NCBI RefSeq assembly: GCF_001945365.1
Contig: NZ_MSTQ01000006.1
Location: forward strand, 248,001-312,000
Direction: 5' to 3'
DNA length: 64,000 nucleotides
From: Pseudomonas reinekei
Lineage (GTDB): Bacteria > Pseudomonadota > Gammaproteobacteria > Pseudomonadales > Pseudomonadaceae
This document shows, piece after piece, positions 47,723-63,348 of this stretch (position 1 is the first letter of the stretch; each line of letters starts with the position of its first letter). The notes below the pieces were generated by a model. The model had not been told where the DNA came from. It made no database searches and saw nothing but the letters and a program-made list of their open reading frames with translations. Position numbers and translations under genes: made by a program.

Positions 47723-48360
47723 GTAAGACAAGCATGCAGATGGGGCTGGATTTCACCTTGGTCGCCGAAGTTGAAGAATTGGTTGCCGGTGTCGACGAAG
47801 TCGGTCGCGGGCCGCTCTGTGGCGCGGTGGTCACGGCTGCCGTGATTCTCGATCCGAATCGGCCGATCCTCGGTTTGAACGACTCGAAGAAGCTCACCGA
47901 AGCCCGGCGCGAGAAGCTTTACGACGAGATCTGCGAAAAAGCCCTGAGCTGGTGCATCGCTCGCGCCGAAGTCGAAGAAATCGATGAACTGAACATCCTG
48001 CATGCCACCATGCTGGCCATGCAGCGCGCCGTCGCCGGGCTGCACATCCAGCCGAAACTGGCGATGATCGACGGCAACCGTTGCCCGAAATTGCCGATGC
48101 GCGCCGAAGCGGTGGTGCAGGGCGACGGCAAGGTTCCGGCCATCGCTGCGGCGTCGATTCTGGCCAAGGTCAGCCGCGACCGTGAAATGGCCGCGTTTGA
48201 ATTGATCTATCCGGGTTACGGCATTGGCGGCCATAAAGGCTACCCGACACCCGTTCATCTGGAAGCGCTGTCACGCTTGGGGCCTACCCCGATCCACCGC
48301 CGTTCGTTTGCCCCGGTACGCCTCGCTTACGAAGCTCGGGAAAGCCTGATCGAGAGTTAA
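47719..48360 (+). CDS. rnhB: Ribonuclease HII
   Basis: Removes ribonucleotides from DNA and degrades RNA in RNA-DNA hybrids. It has 213 residues. [12 protein letters not shown] (24-35) carries D26 and E27 of the DEDD catalytic set, and [10 protein letters not shown] provides another aspartate. The ATG overlaps the lpxB stop. A shorter start at MQMGLDFTL is possible. Followed by a terminator. Confidence 0.95.
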   Translation: MSKTSMQMGLDFTLVAEVEELVAGVDEVGRGPLCGAVVTAAVILDPNRPILGLNDSKKLTEARREKLYDEICEKALSWCIARAEVEEIDELNILHATMLAMQRAVAGLHIQPKLAMIDGNRCPKLPMRAEAVVQGDGKVPAIAAASILAKVSRDREMAAFELIYPGYGIGGHKGYPTPVHLEALSRLGPTPIHRRSFAPVRLAYEARESLIES

Positions 48361-48381
48361 TCTCAAGCTGATTTTTTCTAC

Positions 48382-48414
48382 CAAGGCCCGGTACAATCCG
48401 GGCCTTGTTGTTTT
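48382..48414 (+). terminator. Terminator after rnhB
   Basis: CAAGGCCCGG (48382-48391) pairs with CCGGGCCTTG (48398-48407) around TACAAT, followed by TTGTTTT. The loop TACAAT could also serve as a -10 for dnaE, but no good -35 accompanies it. Confidence 0.75.
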
Positions 48415-48436
48415 CATGACTTAACGCAGGATCACT

Positions 48437-51400
48437 ATGCCGGCTTCATTCGTTCATCTACGCCTGCACACTGAATACTCCCTGGTCGACGGTCTGGTGC
48501 GGATTAAACCGCTGGTCAAGACCCTGGTCGGCATGAACATGCCTGCCGTCGCGGTCACTGACCAGAACAACATGTGTTCCCTGGTCAAATTCTATAAAAA
48601 CGCCATGGGTGCCGGGATCAAGCCGATCTGCGGCGCCGACCTGTGGCTGTCGAACAAGGATCCGGACAATGCCCTGAGCCGGATCAGCCTGCTGGTGATG
48701 AACGCCGTCGGCTATCGCAACCTGACCGAGTTGATCTCCCGCGGCTTCATCGATGGCCAGCGCAATGGCTCGATCATCATAGAGCGTGAGTGGGTGGCCG
48801 AGGCCAATGAAGGCTTGATCATGCTGTCGGCGGCCAAGGAAGGTGAGATCGGTCAGGCCATGATCAGCGGCAATCCGGACGAAGCTGAAACCCTGGCGCG
48901 CGAATGGATGGCGGTTTTTCCGGACCGTTTCTATCTGGAGATTCAGCGGACCAATCGGCCGAATGACGAAGAGCAGTTGCACGGTGCAGTCGCCTTGGCC
49001 GAGAAGATCGGCGCGCCACTGGTGGCGACCAACGATGTGCGCTTCATCAAGCAGGAAGACTTCGCTGCCCACGAAACCCGCGTATGTATTGGTGAGGGCC
49101 GCGCCCTTGACGATCCGCGGCGTTCGAAGAACTACAGCGATCAGCAATACCTCAAAAGCGCCGAGGAAATGGCCGAGCTGTTCAGCGACATTCCCGAAGC
49201 GCTGGAAAACACCGTCGAGATCGCCAAGCGCTGCAACATCGATGTGAAGCTGGGCAAGCACTTCCTGCCCAACTTCCCGATCCCCGATGGCATGACCATC
49301 GATGAATATTTCCGCAAGGTGTCCTTCGATGGCCTTGAGGAACGGCTTGCTGTCCTGCTGCCCAAGGACACCACCGAAGATTACGAAGCCAAGCGCCAGG
49401 TCTATGTCGACCGATTGAATTTCGAGCTGGATATCATTATCCAGATGGGCTTCCCCGGTTACTTCCTGATCGTGATGGACTTTATCCAGTGGGCCAAGAA
49501 CAACGGCGTGCCGGTAGGTCCTGGCCGTGGATCGGGTGCCGGCTCGCTGGTGGCTTACGTACAGAAGATCACTGACCTCGACCCGCTGGAATATGACCTG
49601 CTGTTCGAACGTTTCCTTAACCCGGAACGGGTTTCGATGCCCGACTTCGACGTCGACTTCTGCATGGACGGTCGTGACCGGGTGATCGACTATGTGGCCG
49701 AGAAGTACGGCCGCAACGCCGTGAGCCAGATCATCACCTTTGGTTCCATGGCGGCAAAGGCGGTAGTCCGCGACGTGGCGCGGGTGCAGGGCAAGTCCTA
49801 TGGCCTGGCGGATCGTCTGTCGAAGATGATTCCGTTCGAAGTCGGCATGACCCTGGAAAAAGCCTACGAACAGGAAGAAATCCTGCGTGACTTCATCAAG
49901 GTCGATGAAGAAGCCGCGGAAATCTGGGAGATGGCCCGCAAGCTCGAAGGCGTTGTGCGTAACGTCGGCAAGCACGCCGGTGGTGTGGTGATTGCGCCGA
50001 CCAAGCTGACTGACTTCTCGCCGATCTATTGCGACGAAGCAGGCGACGGCCTGGTGACCCAGTTCGACAAAGATGACGTTGAAGCCGCCGGTCTGGTGAA
50101 GTTCGACTTCCTGGGTCTACGGACCCTGACGATCATCGACTGGGCGCTGAAAACCATTAACCGCGATCGCGCCAAGGTCAACGAACCGCCGCTCGACATC
50201 GCATTCATCCCGCTGGACGACAAACCGACCTACACGCTGCTGCAAAAAGCTGAAACCACGGCGGTGTTCCAGCTTGAATCGCGCGGCATGAAAGAGCTGA
50301 TCAAAAAGCTCAAGCCCGACTGCCTGGAAGACTTGATCGCACTGGTGGCACTGTTCCGTCCGGGCCCGCTGCAATCGGGCATGGTGGACGACTTCATCAA
50401 CCGTAAGCACGGGCGCGCCGAACTGGCGTATCCGCACTCGGACTACCAGTACGAAGGCTTGAAGCCGGTATTGGCGCCGACCTACGGCATCATCCTGTAT
50501 CAGGAACAGGTGATGCAGATCGCCCAGGTCATGGCCGGCTACACCCTTGGCGGTGCGGACATGCTGCGTCGAGCCATGGGTAAGAAAAAGCCGGAAGAAA
50601 TGGCCAAGCAGCGTGGCGGTTTCATTGAAGGTTGCGCCACCAACAATATCGACGCGGACCTGGCCGGTAACATTTTCGACCTGGTGGAAAAATTCGCCGG
50701 TTACGGCTTCAACAAATCCCACTCCGCTGCCTATGGTCTGGTGTCGTACCAGACGGCATGGCTGAAAGCGCACTACCCGGCACCGTTCATGGCTGCGGTA
50801 CTCTCGGCGGATATGCACAACACCGACAAGGTCGTGACCTTGATCGAAGAAGTGCGCACGATGAAGCTGCGTCTCGACGCGCCGGACGTGAATACTTCGG
50901 AATTCAAGTTCACCGTGAACGACGAGGGCCGGATCATTTACGGGCTCGGTGCAATCAAGGGTGTGGGTGAAGGTCCGGTGGAAGCGATCACCGAGGCGCG
51001 CCTGAAAGGCCCGTTCAAGGACCTGTTCGATTTCTGCGCCCGGGTCGACCTCAAGCGCATCAACAAGCGTACCCTCGACGGCTTGATCCGCAGCGGTGCA
51101 CTGGATCGTCTTGGCCCGTATTTCCATGACGAGCAGAAAGCCTACCAGGCCAACATCGACCGCAATCGCGCGGTGCTGCTGACGGCCATGGAAGAAGCGA
51201 TAAAGGCCGCCGAACAAACCGCACGCACCCAGGACAGTGGTCACTCCGACCTGTTTGGCGGTTTGTTTGTCGAAGAAGACGCCGACGTCTACGCCAACCA
51301 TCGCAAGGCCAAGGAACTGACCCTCAAGGAACGCCTGAAAGGGGAGAAAGACACCCTCGGCCTGTACCTGACCGGTCACCCGATCGACGAATACGAGGGT

Positions 51401-51958
51401 GAAATCCGTCGTTTCGCCCGCCAGCGCATCATCGATTTGAAACCGGCGCGCGACACCCAGACGGTCGCCGGGATGATCATCGCCCTGCGCGTGATGAAGA
51501 ACAAAAAGGGCGACAAGATGGGGTTCATCACCCTTGACGACCGCTCTGGCCGAATCGAGGCCTCGCTGTTTTCCGAGGCTTTCCATGCTGCGCAATCGCT
51601 GTTGCAGACCGACGCGATGGTGGTGGTCGAAGGCGAGGTCAGCAACGACGACTTCTCCGGTGGCCTGAAGCTGCGGGTCAAGCGGGTGATGAGCATGGAA
51701 GATGCGCGCACCAACCTGGCCGAGAGCCTGCGTTTGAAACTGCACGCCAAGGATCTCAAGGGTGATCAGCTACGCTGGCTGGGTGAACTGTTGAAGCGTC
51801 ACCGCGGTGCGTGTCCGATCACCATGGACTACACCAGCCCCGATGCAAAGGCCTTGCTGCAGTTCGGTGAAGGCTGGCGAATCGATCCGGCGGATGCGTT
51901 GATTCAAGCCCTGCGTGACCAGTTCGGGCGAGACAACGTCTTCCTCCAATACCGTTGA
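48437..51958 (+). CDS. dnaE: DNA polymerase III alpha subunit
   Basis: Replicative polymerase. It has 1,173 residues. The PHP domain ([13 protein letters not shown], 7-19) leads into the C-family polymerase with [14 protein letters not shown] (361-374) and PDFDVDF (402-408, catalytic D405 and D407). The helix-hairpin-helix, OB-fold (about 990-1,070, [12 protein letters not shown]) and C-terminal tau-binding region follow. AGGA precedes the start. Located in the lpx-rnhB-dnaE-accA order shared with E. coli. Confidence 0.98.
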   Translation: MPASFVHLRLHTEYSLVDGLVRIKPLVKTLVGMNMPAVAVTDQNNMCSLVKFYKNAMGAGIKPICGADLWLSNKDPDNALSRISLLVMNAVGYRNLTELISRGFIDGQRNGSIIIEREWVAEANEGLIMLSAAKEGEIGQAMISGNPDEAETLAREWMAVFPDRFYLEIQRTNRPNDEEQLHGAVALAEKIGAPLVATNDVRFIKQEDFAAHETRVCIGEGRALDDPRRSKNYSDQQYLKSAEEMAELFSDIPEALENTVEIAKRCNIDVKLGKHFLPNFPIPDGMTIDEYFRKVSFDGLEERLAVLLPKDTTEDYEAKRQVYVDRLNFELDIIIQMGFPGYFLIVMDFIQWAKNNGVPVGPGRGSGAGSLVAYVQKITDLDPLEYDLLFERFLNPERVSMPDFDVDFCMDGRDRVIDYVAEKYGRNAVSQIITFGSMAAKAVVRDVARVQGKSYGLADRLSKMIPFEVGMTLEKAYEQEEILRDFIKVDEEAAEIWEMARKLEGVVRNVGKHAGGVVIAPTKLTDFSPIYCDEAGDGLVTQFDKDDVEAAGLVKFDFLGLRTLTIIDWALKTINRDRAKVNEPPLDIAFIPLDDKPTYTLLQKAETTAVFQLESRGMKELIKKLKPDCLEDLIALVALFRPGPLQSGMVDDFINRKHGRAELAYPHSDYQYEGLKPVLAPTYGIILYQEQVMQIAQVMAGYTLGGADMLRRAMGKKKPEEMAKQRGGFIEGCATNNIDADLAGNIFDLVEKFAGYGFNKSHSAAYGLVSYQTAWLKAHYPAPFMAAVLSADMHNTDKVVTLIEEVRTMKLRLDAPDVNTSEFKFTVNDEGRIIYGLGAIKGVGEGPVEAITEARLKGPFKDLFDFCARVDLKRINKRTLDGLIRSGALDRLGPYFHDEQKAYQANIDRNRAVLLTAMEEAIKAAEQTARTQDSGHSDLFGGLFVEEDADVYANHRKAKELTLKERLKGEKDTLGLYLTGHPIDEYEGEIRRFARQRIIDLKPARDTQTVAGMIIALRVMKNKKGDKMGFITLDDRSGRIEASLFSEAFHAAQSLLQTDAMVVVEGEVSNDDFSGGLKLRVKRVMSMEDARTNLAESLRLKLHAKDLKGDQLRWLGELLKRHRGACPITMDYTSPDAKALLQFGEGWRIDPADALIQALRDQFGRDNVFLQYR

Positions 51959-52096
51959 CCGGCAGGTAATATCAGAATGCCTGCCCGCAACCTGAATTTT
52001 TAATCTCGACCTCAGCGCGCCTGTCCCTTAAGGTAGGGCGCGAATAGACAACCGGCCGGCCCAAGATCACTTGGACTCGACCCAAGACGGACGCCT

Positions 52097-53044
52097 ATGA
52101 ACCCGAATTTTCTAGATTTCGAACAGCCGATCGCCGACCTGCAAGCCAAGATCGAAGAGTTGCGCTTGGTCGGTAATGACAATTCGCTGAATATCGGCGA
52201 TGAGATCTCCCGCCTGCAGGACAAGAGCAAAACGCTGACCGAAGACATTTTCGGCAAGCTGACCAGCTGGCAGATCGCACGTCTGGCGCGCCACCCGAAG
52301 CGTCCTTACACCCTGGACTACATCGAACATATTTTCACCGAGTTCGACGAATTGCACGGTGACCGCCACTTCTCCGACGACGCAGCCATCGTCGGTGGCA
52401 TCGCCCGTCTGGACGACCAGCCGGTGATGATCATCGGTCACCAGAAAGGCCGTGAAGTACGCGAGAAGGTTCGCCGCAACTTCGGCATGCCGCGCCCGGA
52501 AGGCTACCGCAAGGCTTGCCGCCTGATGGAAATGGCCGAACGCTTCAAGATGCCGATCCTGACCTTCATCGACACCCCGGGCGCCTACCCGGGCATCGAC
52601 GCGGAAGAGCGCAACCAGAGCGAAGCGATCGCCTGGAACCTGCGCGTGATGGCTCGCTTGAAAACCCCGATCATCGCCACCGTAATCGGTGAAGGTGGTT
52701 CCGGCGGTGCATTGGCCATCGGCGTTTGCGATCAGTTGAACATGCTGCAGTACTCGACCTACGCGGTGATCTCGCCGGAAGGTTGCGCTTCGATCCTGTG
52801 GAAAACCGCCGAGAAAGCACCGGATGCCGCTGAAGCGATGGGCATCACCGCCGAGCGCCTTAAGGGCCTGGGTATCGTCGACAAGGTGATTGGCGAGCCT
52901 TTGGGCGGCGCCCACCGTGATCCGGCGGCTGCAGCGGCTTCGATCCGTGCCGAGCTCAGCTCGCAACTGGCGATGCTCAAGAAGCTCGACCACAAAGCTT
53001 TGCTGGACCGTCGTTACGAGCGTCTGATGAGCTACGGTCTCTGA
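52097..53044 (+). CDS. accA: Acetyl-CoA carboxylase carboxyltransferase subunit alpha
   Basis: With AccD it transfers carboxyl from biotin to acetyl-CoA to form malonyl-CoA. It has 315 residues, with the [17 protein letters not shown] segment, [20 protein letters not shown] and [12 protein letters not shown] as crotonase-fold motifs. 138 bases separate it from dnaE; no obvious terminator there. Followed by a REPIN and tilS. Confidence 0.97.
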   Translation: MNPNFLDFEQPIADLQAKIEELRLVGNDNSLNIGDEISRLQDKSKTLTEDIFGKLTSWQIARLARHPKRPYTLDYIEHIFTEFDELHGDRHFSDDAAIVGGIARLDDQPVMIIGHQKGREVREKVRRNFGMPRPEGYRKACRLMEMAERFKMPILTFIDTPGAYPGIDAEERNQSEAIAWNLRVMARLKTPIIATVIGEGGSGGALAIGVCDQLNMLQYSTYAVISPEGCASILWKTAEKAPDAAEAMGITAERLKGLGIVDKVIGEPLGGAHRDPAAAAASIRAELSSQLAMLKKLDHKALLDRRYERLMSYGL

Positions 53045-53062
53045 TCGGACACGCAGTACCCA

Positions 53063-53152
53063 TGTGGGAGCGAGCCTGCTCGTGAACGCGGTATGACATT
53101 CAGCCAATGTGTTGGATGTTAAGCAGCCTTCGCGAGCCGGCTCGCTCCCACA
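53063..53152. repeat. REP doublet (REPIN)
   Basis: Forward REP TGTGGGAGCGAGCCTGC.. (53063-53085) and inverted REP (53130-53152) separated by 44 bases, between accA and tilS. Confidence 0.85.
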
Positions 53153-53176
53153 TTTGATTTGTGCAATGAGGCAGAA

Positions 53177-54505
53177 ATGAGTCAGTCCGCGATTGATTTG
53201 CCTTCCAGGCTTCTGCTGAACCTGAAGCCCTGGCGCAATGCAACAGCCTGGCACATCGCCTTCTCCGGTGGCCTCGACTCCACCGTCCTCTTGCACCTTC
53301 TCGCACACCTTGCCAAAACCGAATCCCTGCCGCCACTCACCGCCATCCATGTCCATCATGGCCTTCAGGCTGTGGCGGATGCGTGGCCGGATCATTGTCG
53401 GTCGGTCTGTGACGCTTTGGGTGTGCCGCTGCAGGTTGTTCGCGTGCAGGTGCAACCCGGCGCCAGCCTGGAGCGCGCGGCGCGGGACGCGCGTTACGGC
53501 GCGTTCATGGATGTCACTCAAGCCAATCAAGTGCTGCTGACCGCGCAACACCGAGACGATCAGGCGGAAACGTTGCTGTTCCGTCTGTTGCGTGGGGCCG
53601 GGGTGAGGGGGTTGTCGGGCATGCCACGCCGGCGTCCACTGGGGGGCGGGCATTTAGTCAGGCCTTTGCTCGATATCACCAGGACGGAACTGGAAACCTA
53701 CGCCAGCGAAAACCATCTGAACTGGATCGAGGACCCTTCCAATCAGGATCGGCAGTTCTCGCGCAATTACCTGCGTCATCAGGTGTTCCCGGCATTGACG
53801 GCACGCTGGCCACAGGCGATGGCGACGATGGCTCGCAGCGCCGCACATCTGAGTGAGGCGCAGGGATTACTCGATGATCTTGCGCAAATCGATTTGAGCC
53901 AGGCGAGCACGCCCAGTGATTTCGATTGGCTGGGCTTGCCGTCTCTGGAGCTGGCCGCGCTGGAAAAGCTTTCCGTTGCCCGCCAGCGCAACGCGCTCAG
54001 CCACTGGCTCGAACCGCGCACACGACTGCCCGAGAGCGACCATTGGTCGGGTTGGGACAGTTTACGTGATGCCGCAGTGGATGCCCGACCGATCTGGCGG
54101 CTGGCGGATGGCGAGTTGCATCGGGCAGGTGGGCGTCTATGGTGGTTGTCGGGTGGTTGGTTGAGCCCGGTGCTCGCAGCAGGGGAGTGGCCTGACCCCG
54201 CGCTGCCGCGCGCGTTGCCTGGCAATGGGGTACTGACGTTGACGGGGCAAATCCCCGATGGCCCGTTGCAGATCCGCTATCGTGAAGGGGGCGAAATCAT
54301 GGAGCTGCCGCCGCGTGGCCATCGCGATCTGAAGCGTTTGCTTAACGAGCGGGGAGTGCCGCAGTTCGTGCGCGGCAGATTGCCGCTGCTGTTCAAGGGC
54401 GAGCAATTGCTGGCGGTGCCGAACCTTCAGGGGCTGGAAGGGGGGGCAGCAGGAAGCTGGAATTTGCATTGGCAACCGCCGAACGAAGATCAAGGTTTGA
54501 GCTGA
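53177..54505 (+). CDS. tilS: tRNA(Ile)-lysidine synthase
   Basis: Converts C34 of tRNA-Ile(CAU) to lysidine so it reads AUA. It has 442 residues. The PP-loop SGGLDS is at 30-35 in HIAFSGGLDSTVLLHLL, with the later HHGLQ and TAQHRDDQAETLLFRLLRGAGVRGLSGM, and a C-terminal TilS domain with GHRDLKRLLNERGVPQFVR. ATG 53177 has GAGG upstream; the TTG at 53159 runs into the REPIN. Confidence 0.96.
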   Translation: MSQSAIDLPSRLLLNLKPWRNATAWHIAFSGGLDSTVLLHLLAHLAKTESLPPLTAIHVHHGLQAVADAWPDHCRSVCDALGVPLQVVRVQVQPGASLERAARDARYGAFMDVTQANQVLLTAQHRDDQAETLLFRLLRGAGVRGLSGMPRRRPLGGGHLVRPLLDITRTELETYASENHLNWIEDPSNQDRQFSRNYLRHQVFPALTARWPQAMATMARSAAHLSEAQGLLDDLAQIDLSQASTPSDFDWLGLPSLELAALEKLSVARQRNALSHWLEPRTRLPESDHWSGWDSLRDAAVDARPIWRLADGELHRAGGRLWWLSGGWLSPVLAAGEWPDPALPRALPGNGVLTLTGQIPDGPLQIRYREGGEIMELPPRGHRDLKRLLNERGVPQFVRGRLPLLFKGEQLLAVPNLQGLEGGAAGSWNLHWQPPNEDQGLS

Positions 54506-54525
54506 AAGGGGCTTTCCGGTAGACT
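54497..54525 (+). promoter_or_regulatory. Candidate pyrG promoter overlapping the tilS stop
   Basis: TTGAGC (54497-54502), 17-base spacer, TAGACT (54520-54525). It would give an untranslated leader of about 245 bases before pyrG. Confidence 0.45.
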
Positions 54526-54758
54526 ACGCTCCCTTCTTGATACAACTTCTGTGGATTCGCCTGAATTGCAGGAGTTGCCGATTACCAAGCAGTCTTTGCT
54601 GGGCGATTCCAAAAAATGTGTAGCGAGCAACGTACCGGTGTTTCATCTTCCGGTCTGTCCCAACGCGGCGGTTTTTTTGAAAGGTGCACTGTGATTAATG
54701 CAGGTGATCGGGGGCTTCGGCCTTCCTTCGCTTTCCCCGGCGGCTCGGACCGCTTTAA

Positions 54759-57262
<2,504 letters not shown>

Positions 57263-57297
57263 ACCTCAATTCTCCGGTAAAGTACCGCACGATTTGT

Positions 57298-58710
<1,413 letters not shown>

Positions 58711-58745
58711 TCGTTTGCTGGTAAAAAGACACCGGATTGTGTCGG

Positions 58746-58769
58746 AAAAATCGCTACAGCGACGTTTTT
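58746..58769 (+). terminator. Terminator after eno
   Basis: AAAAA-TCGCT-AC-AGCGA-CG-TTTTT: a stem (58751-58762) extended by A/T tracts. Confidence 0.7.
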
Positions 58770-58791
58770 GCCACTAATCTGATGCCTTAAG

Positions 58792-58823
58792 AGCACAAGC
58801 CTGGTTCTTCCAGGCTTCGTGCT
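58792..58823 (+). terminator. Second hairpin before ftsB
   Basis: AGCACAAGCCTGG (58792-58804) pairs with CCAGGCTTCGTGCT (58810-58823) with a single bulge, tandem to the eno terminator. A further T-run occurs at 58854-58860. Confidence 0.55.
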
Positions 58824-58880
58824 ATCAGTAGCTTCATGTTTGGGTGTGGCTGTCTTTTTTCACTGGATACCTGATATTCG

Positions 58881-59159
58881 ATGCGCAGTCCCAATTGGTT
58901 GTTCCTCGTCTTGCTCCTGTTGCTGGCTGGCCTGCAATACCGCCTGTGGGTGGGGGATGGCAGCCTGGCGCAAGTGGCCGAGCTGACTCAGCAGATTGCC
59001 GATCAGCAAGCTGAGAACCAGACTTTGTTGGAGCGTAATCGGGTGATGGACGCCGAAGTCAGCGAGTTGAAAAAAGGCATGGAGACCGTTGAAGAGCGGG
59101 CTCGCCACGAGTTGGGCATGGTCAAGGACGGTGAAACCCTTTACCAGTTGGCACAATGA
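58881..59159 (+). CDS. ftsB: Cell division protein FtsB
   Basis: Bitopic divisome protein in complex with FtsL and FtsQ. It has 92 residues: one membrane helix (about 4-20, NWLFLVLLLLLAGLQYRLW), then a periplasmic coiled coil (about 30-70, LTQQIADQQAENQTLLERN). The ispD start overlaps its stop by four bases, as in many gamma-proteobacteria. Confidence 0.95.
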   Translation: MRSPNWLFLVLLLLLAGLQYRLWVGDGSLAQVAELTQQIADQQAENQTLLERNRVMDAEVSELKKGMETVEERARHELGMVKDGETLYQLAQ

Positions 59160-59863
59160 ACCAGACGTTACCGGCCTTCTGGGCCGTGATTCCTGCCGCG
59201 GGCGTTGGTGCCCGTATGGCCGCGGACCGTCCCAAACAGTATTTGCAATTGGGCGGACGCACTATTCTCGAACACAGCCTTGGCTGTTTCCTTGATCATC
59301 CTTGTCTGAAGGGCGTGGTGGTCAGTCTTGCTGTTGATGATCCTTATTGGCCGAATCTGGCGTGTGCCGCCGATGCCCGTATTGCGCGGGTCGAGGGTGG
59401 CTCGGAGCGTTCCGGATCGGTACTCAATGCCTTGCTGCATTTGCATGCACAGGGTGCGGATGATGAGGATTGGGTGTTGGTACACGATGCCGCACGGCCG
59501 AATCTCAGCCGTGACGATCTCGACAAGTTGCTGGCTGAACTGGCTGATGACCCCGTGGGCGGGTTGCTGGCGGTGCCGGCGCGGGACACGCTCAAGCGGG
59601 TCGATAAACACGGGCGTGTCGTTGAAACCGTGGATCGCAGTGTGATCTGGCAGGCGTACACGCCTCAGATGTTCCGCCTCGGAGCGTTGCATCGGGCGTT
59701 GGCCGACAGCCTGGTGGCCGATGCGGTGATCACTGACGAAGCATCGGCGATGGAGTGGTCTGGCATGGCGCCGCGCTTGATCGAAGGACGGTCCGATAAC
59801 ATCAAGGTCACCCGTCCCGAAGATCTGGATTGGTTGCGTCAGCGTTGGGCCCATCGCCGCTAG
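59156..59863 (+). CDS. ispD: 2-C-methyl-D-erythritol 4-phosphate cytidylyltransferase
   Basis: Third step of the MEP pathway. It has 235 residues, with IPAAGVGARMAADRPKQYL as the CTP-binding loop, VHDAARPN, and ITDEASAMEWSG. ispF lies 3 kb further on, separated by the formaldehyde genes, rather than fused or adjacent as in E. coli. Its stop shares the bases CTAG with the convergent LysR gene. Confidence 0.97.
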   Translation: MNQTLPAFWAVIPAAGVGARMAADRPKQYLQLGGRTILEHSLGCFLDHPCLKGVVVSLAVDDPYWPNLACAADARIARVEGGSERSGSVLNALLHLHAQGADDEDWVLVHDAARPNLSRDDLDKLLAELADDPVGGLLAVPARDTLKRVDKHGRVVETVDRSVIWQAYTPQMFRLGALHRALADSLVADAVITDEASAMEWSGMAPRLIEGRSDNIKVTRPEDLDWLRQRWAHRR

Positions 59864-60756
59864 ATGGCGTACTCCGCCCGCTTGGCCAATCCTTCTTTCA
59901 AGTAATCCACCAATTTGCGCACCTTCGGCGACAAATGCCGTTGCTGCGGATACAGCGCCCACACCGCGGTGTTAGGCGGTTGATGCGCCTCCAGCAGCGA
60001 AATCAACGCGCCGCTTTTCAGATGCTCCAGCACGTAATAATCCGGCAACTGACACAACCCTACGCCTTGTAGCGCAGCGTCCAACACCGCCTGCCCACTG
60101 TTGCATCGCCAGTTTCCCTGCACCCGTTGCGAATATTCCCGCCCGTTCTGTTCCAGTTGCCACAGATCCGAACTGCCGATGAGGCAGTTATGGCGGCTCA
60201 GTTCCGACAAACTGTGTGGCCGACCGTACCGCTCAAGGTAGGACGGAGAGGCGCAAAGAAACATGCGCCGTGGCGCGAGGCGGGTGGCGACCAGTCTTGA
60301 GTCCTGCAAGCGCCCTAGGCGGATCGCCAGGTCGAGGCCTTCGTGCACCAGGTCGAGTTGCCGATTGCTTAGCTCGATGTCGATCCGCAGTTGCGGATAC
60401 AGCCCCATGAAACGAGTAACCAAGGGCACGATGAAGCGTTCGCCGTAAGCCACGGCGCAGGTCATGCGCAACATGCCTTTGGGTTCGCTGGTCAGGTCGC
60501 CGACTGCGCGCAATGCTTCTTCGCGTCCATCCTGCAGACGTTGGCAATGTTGTAGAAATGTCTGTCCGGCTTCAGTCAGCGTCACCCGTCGCGTACTACG
60601 GTAGAGCAAACGGGTTTGTAAACGCTCTTCCAGGCGTACGATCTGTCGACTGATATGCGAGGAAGAAACGCCCAAGCGTTCGGCGGCAGCGGTAAATTGG
60701 CTGCATTCGGCGACGGCGACGAATTCGTCGATTCCTTCCCAGCGGTTATCGGCCAT
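59860..60756 (-). CDS. gfnR: LysR-family regulator, probable formaldehyde-detoxification activator
   Basis: 298 residues. The winged helix-turn-helix lies at about 20-42 (QFTAAAERLGVSSSHISRQIVRLE), followed by a LysR substrate-binding domain (about 90-290). It is divergent from adhC, and P. aeruginosa has a LysR regulator (GfnR) beside the same adhC-fghA pair that activates them; the name here is by context and not by alignment. The stop overlaps ispD's by four bases (CTAG), leaving no room for a terminator. Confidence 0.78.
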   Translation of the reverse strand: MADNRWEGIDEFVAVAECSQFTAAAERLGVSSSHISRQIVRLEERLQTRLLYRSTRRVTLTEAGQTFLQHCQRLQDGREEALRAVGDLTSEPKGMLRMTCAVAYGERFIVPLVTRFMGLYPQLRIDIELSNRQLDLVHEGLDLAIRLGRLQDSRLVATRLAPRRMFLCASPSYLERYGRPHSLSELSRHNCLIGSSDLWQLEQNGREYSQRVQGNWRCNSGQAVLDAALQGVGLCQLPDYYVLEHLKSGALISLLEAHQPPNTAVWALYPQQRHLSPKVRKLVDYLKEGLAKRAEYAI

Positions 60757-60777
60757 AGAAGATTATCCCTGTGTGGC

Positions 60778-61976
<1,199 letters not shown>

Positions 61977-61984
61977 GGTCTGTC

Positions 61985-62833
61985 ATGAGCCTGGAAAACA
62001 TTTCCTGCCAGAAAAGCTTCGGCGGCTGGCACAAGCGTTATCGTCATCGCTCAGAAGTGCTTGGCTGCGACATGGTGTTCGCCGTGTACCTGCCGCCGCA
62101 AGCGGAGCAGGGGGGCAAGCTGCCGGTGCTGTACTGGCTGTCCGGCCTGACCTGCACTGACGAGAACTTCATGCAGAAGGCCGGCGCCATGCGCATGGCC
62201 GCCGAGCTGGGGCTGATCATTGTGGCGCCGGACACCAGTCCTCGCGGTCCTGATGTGCCGGGGGATCCGGACGGTGCGTGGGACTTTGGCCTCGGCGCCG
62301 GGTTCTATCTGAATGCAACGCAGGAGCCGTGGTCGCGGCACTATCGGATGCATGACTATGTCGTGCAGGAATTGCCTGACTTGGTTGAAGCCCATTTCCC
62401 GGCATCGGACAAGCGCGGCATCAGCGGTCACTCCATGGGGGGCCACGGTGCGCTGGTGTGTGCCTTGCGCAATCCGGGGCGTTATCTGTCGGTGTCGGCG
62501 TTCTCGCCGATCAACAATCCGATGGACTGCCCGTGGGGGCAGAAGGCCTTTACCCGTTACCTGGGAGAAGACCGTTCGAAATGGCGCGAATGGGATGCCT
62601 GCGCATTGATTGCCGAGGCCCGCGAGCAACTGCCGCTGTTGGTCGACCAAGGTGATCGCGACGATTTCCTGGCCAGCCAGCTCAAGCCTGAAGCCTTGCA
62701 ACAGGCGACCAAACTGGCCGGTCACCCGCTGACGTTGCGTCTGCAACCTGGCTACGACCACAGCTATTTCTTCATCGCCAGCTTCATCGAAGACCACTTG
62801 CAACATCACGCGCATGCTCTAGGTACTCAATAG
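61985..62833 (+). CDS. fghA: S-formylglutathione hydrolase
   Basis: Esterase-D-type serine hydrolase completing formaldehyde oxidation to formate and glutathione. It has 282 residues. The nucleophile S150 sits in [11 protein letters not shown], and the triad histidine is in PGYDHSYFF near the end. Its ribosome-binding site GAGGT overlaps the adhC stop. Confidence 0.96.
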   Translation: MSLENISCQKSFGGWHKRYRHRSEVLGCDMVFAVYLPPQAEQGGKLPVLYWLSGLTCTDENFMQKAGAMRMAAELGLIIVAPDTSPRGPDVPGDPDGAWDFGLGAGFYLNATQEPWSRHYRMHDYVVQELPDLVEAHFPASDKRGISGHSMGGHGALVCALRNPGRYLSVSAFSPINNPMDCPWGQKAFTRYLGEDRSKWREWDACALIAEAREQLPLLVDQGDRDDFLASQLKPEALQQATKLAGHPLTLRLQPGYDHSYFFIASFIEDHLQHHAHALGTQ

Positions 62834-62845
62834 CAGGTAGAATCA

Positions 62846-62874
62846 CGCCCTGACAAAAATCGGGGCGTTTTTTT
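62846..62874 (+). terminator. Terminator-like hairpin abutting the ispF start
   Basis: CGCCCTGA (62846-62853) pairs with TCGGGGCG (62860-62867), then seven T (62868-62874) run directly into the ispF ATG at 62875. It should end fghA transcription, yet it contains the only Shine-Dalgarno-like bases (GGGG) before ispF. Confidence 0.75.
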
Positions 62875-63348
62875 ATGCGTATTGGCCACGGCTATGATGT
62901 GCACCGTTTCGCTGAAGGCGATTTCATTACTCTGGGCGGCGTGCGCATCGCACACGGCTTCGGGCTGCTCGCTCATTCCGACGGTGACGTCCTGCTGCAC
63001 GCCTTGAGCGATGCCTTGCTCGGCGCGGCTGCGCTGGGTGACATCGGCAAGCATTTCCCGGATACCGACCCGCAATTCAAGGGCGCCGACAGCCGTGCGC
63101 TGTTGCGTCATGTCGTCGCACTGATCCACGCCAAAGGCTGGAAGGTTGGCAACGTCGATAACACCATCGTCGCCCAGGCGCCGAAAATGGCGCCGCATAT
63201 CGAATCGATGCGTGCGCTGATTGCCGCGGATCTCCAAGTTGAGTTGGATCAAGTGAATGTAAAAGCTACCACCACCGAAAAGCTTGGCTTTGTAGGTCGC
63301 GAAGAAGGCATTGCCGTGCACTCCGTTGCCTTGTTGCTGCGCGCATGA
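62875..63348 (+). CDS. ispF: 2-C-methyl-D-erythritol 2,4-cyclodiphosphate synthase
   Basis: Fifth step of the MEP pathway; trimeric zinc enzyme. It has 157 residues, with zinc ligands D8 and H10 (GYDVHRF) and H42 ([12 protein letters not shown]), and the closing [22 protein letters not shown]. The ribosome-binding site is inside a hairpin. Its stop overlaps the truD ATG by four bases. Confidence 0.97.
   Translation: MRIGHGYDVHRFAEGDFITLGGVRIAHGFGLLAHSDGDVLLHALSDALLGAAALGDIGKHFPDTDPQFKGADSRALLRHVVALIHAKGWKVGNVDNTIVAQAPKMAPHIESMRALIAADLQVELDQVNVKATTTEKLGFVGREEGIAVHSVALLLRA

Noticed and set aside
48392..48397. TACAAT in the rnhB terminator loop as dnaE -10
   Set aside because: No -35 at a usual distance; more simply the terminator loop.
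48458..49975. 505-codon minus-strand frame opposite dnaE (and 542-codon frame at 50117-51745)
   Set aside because: Antisense shadows produced by high third-position GC; no homology to any known family visible.
52112..53653. 513-codon minus-strand frame opposite accA and tilS
   Set aside because: Runs through a REPIN and two real genes on the other strand; composition is typical of a shadow frame.
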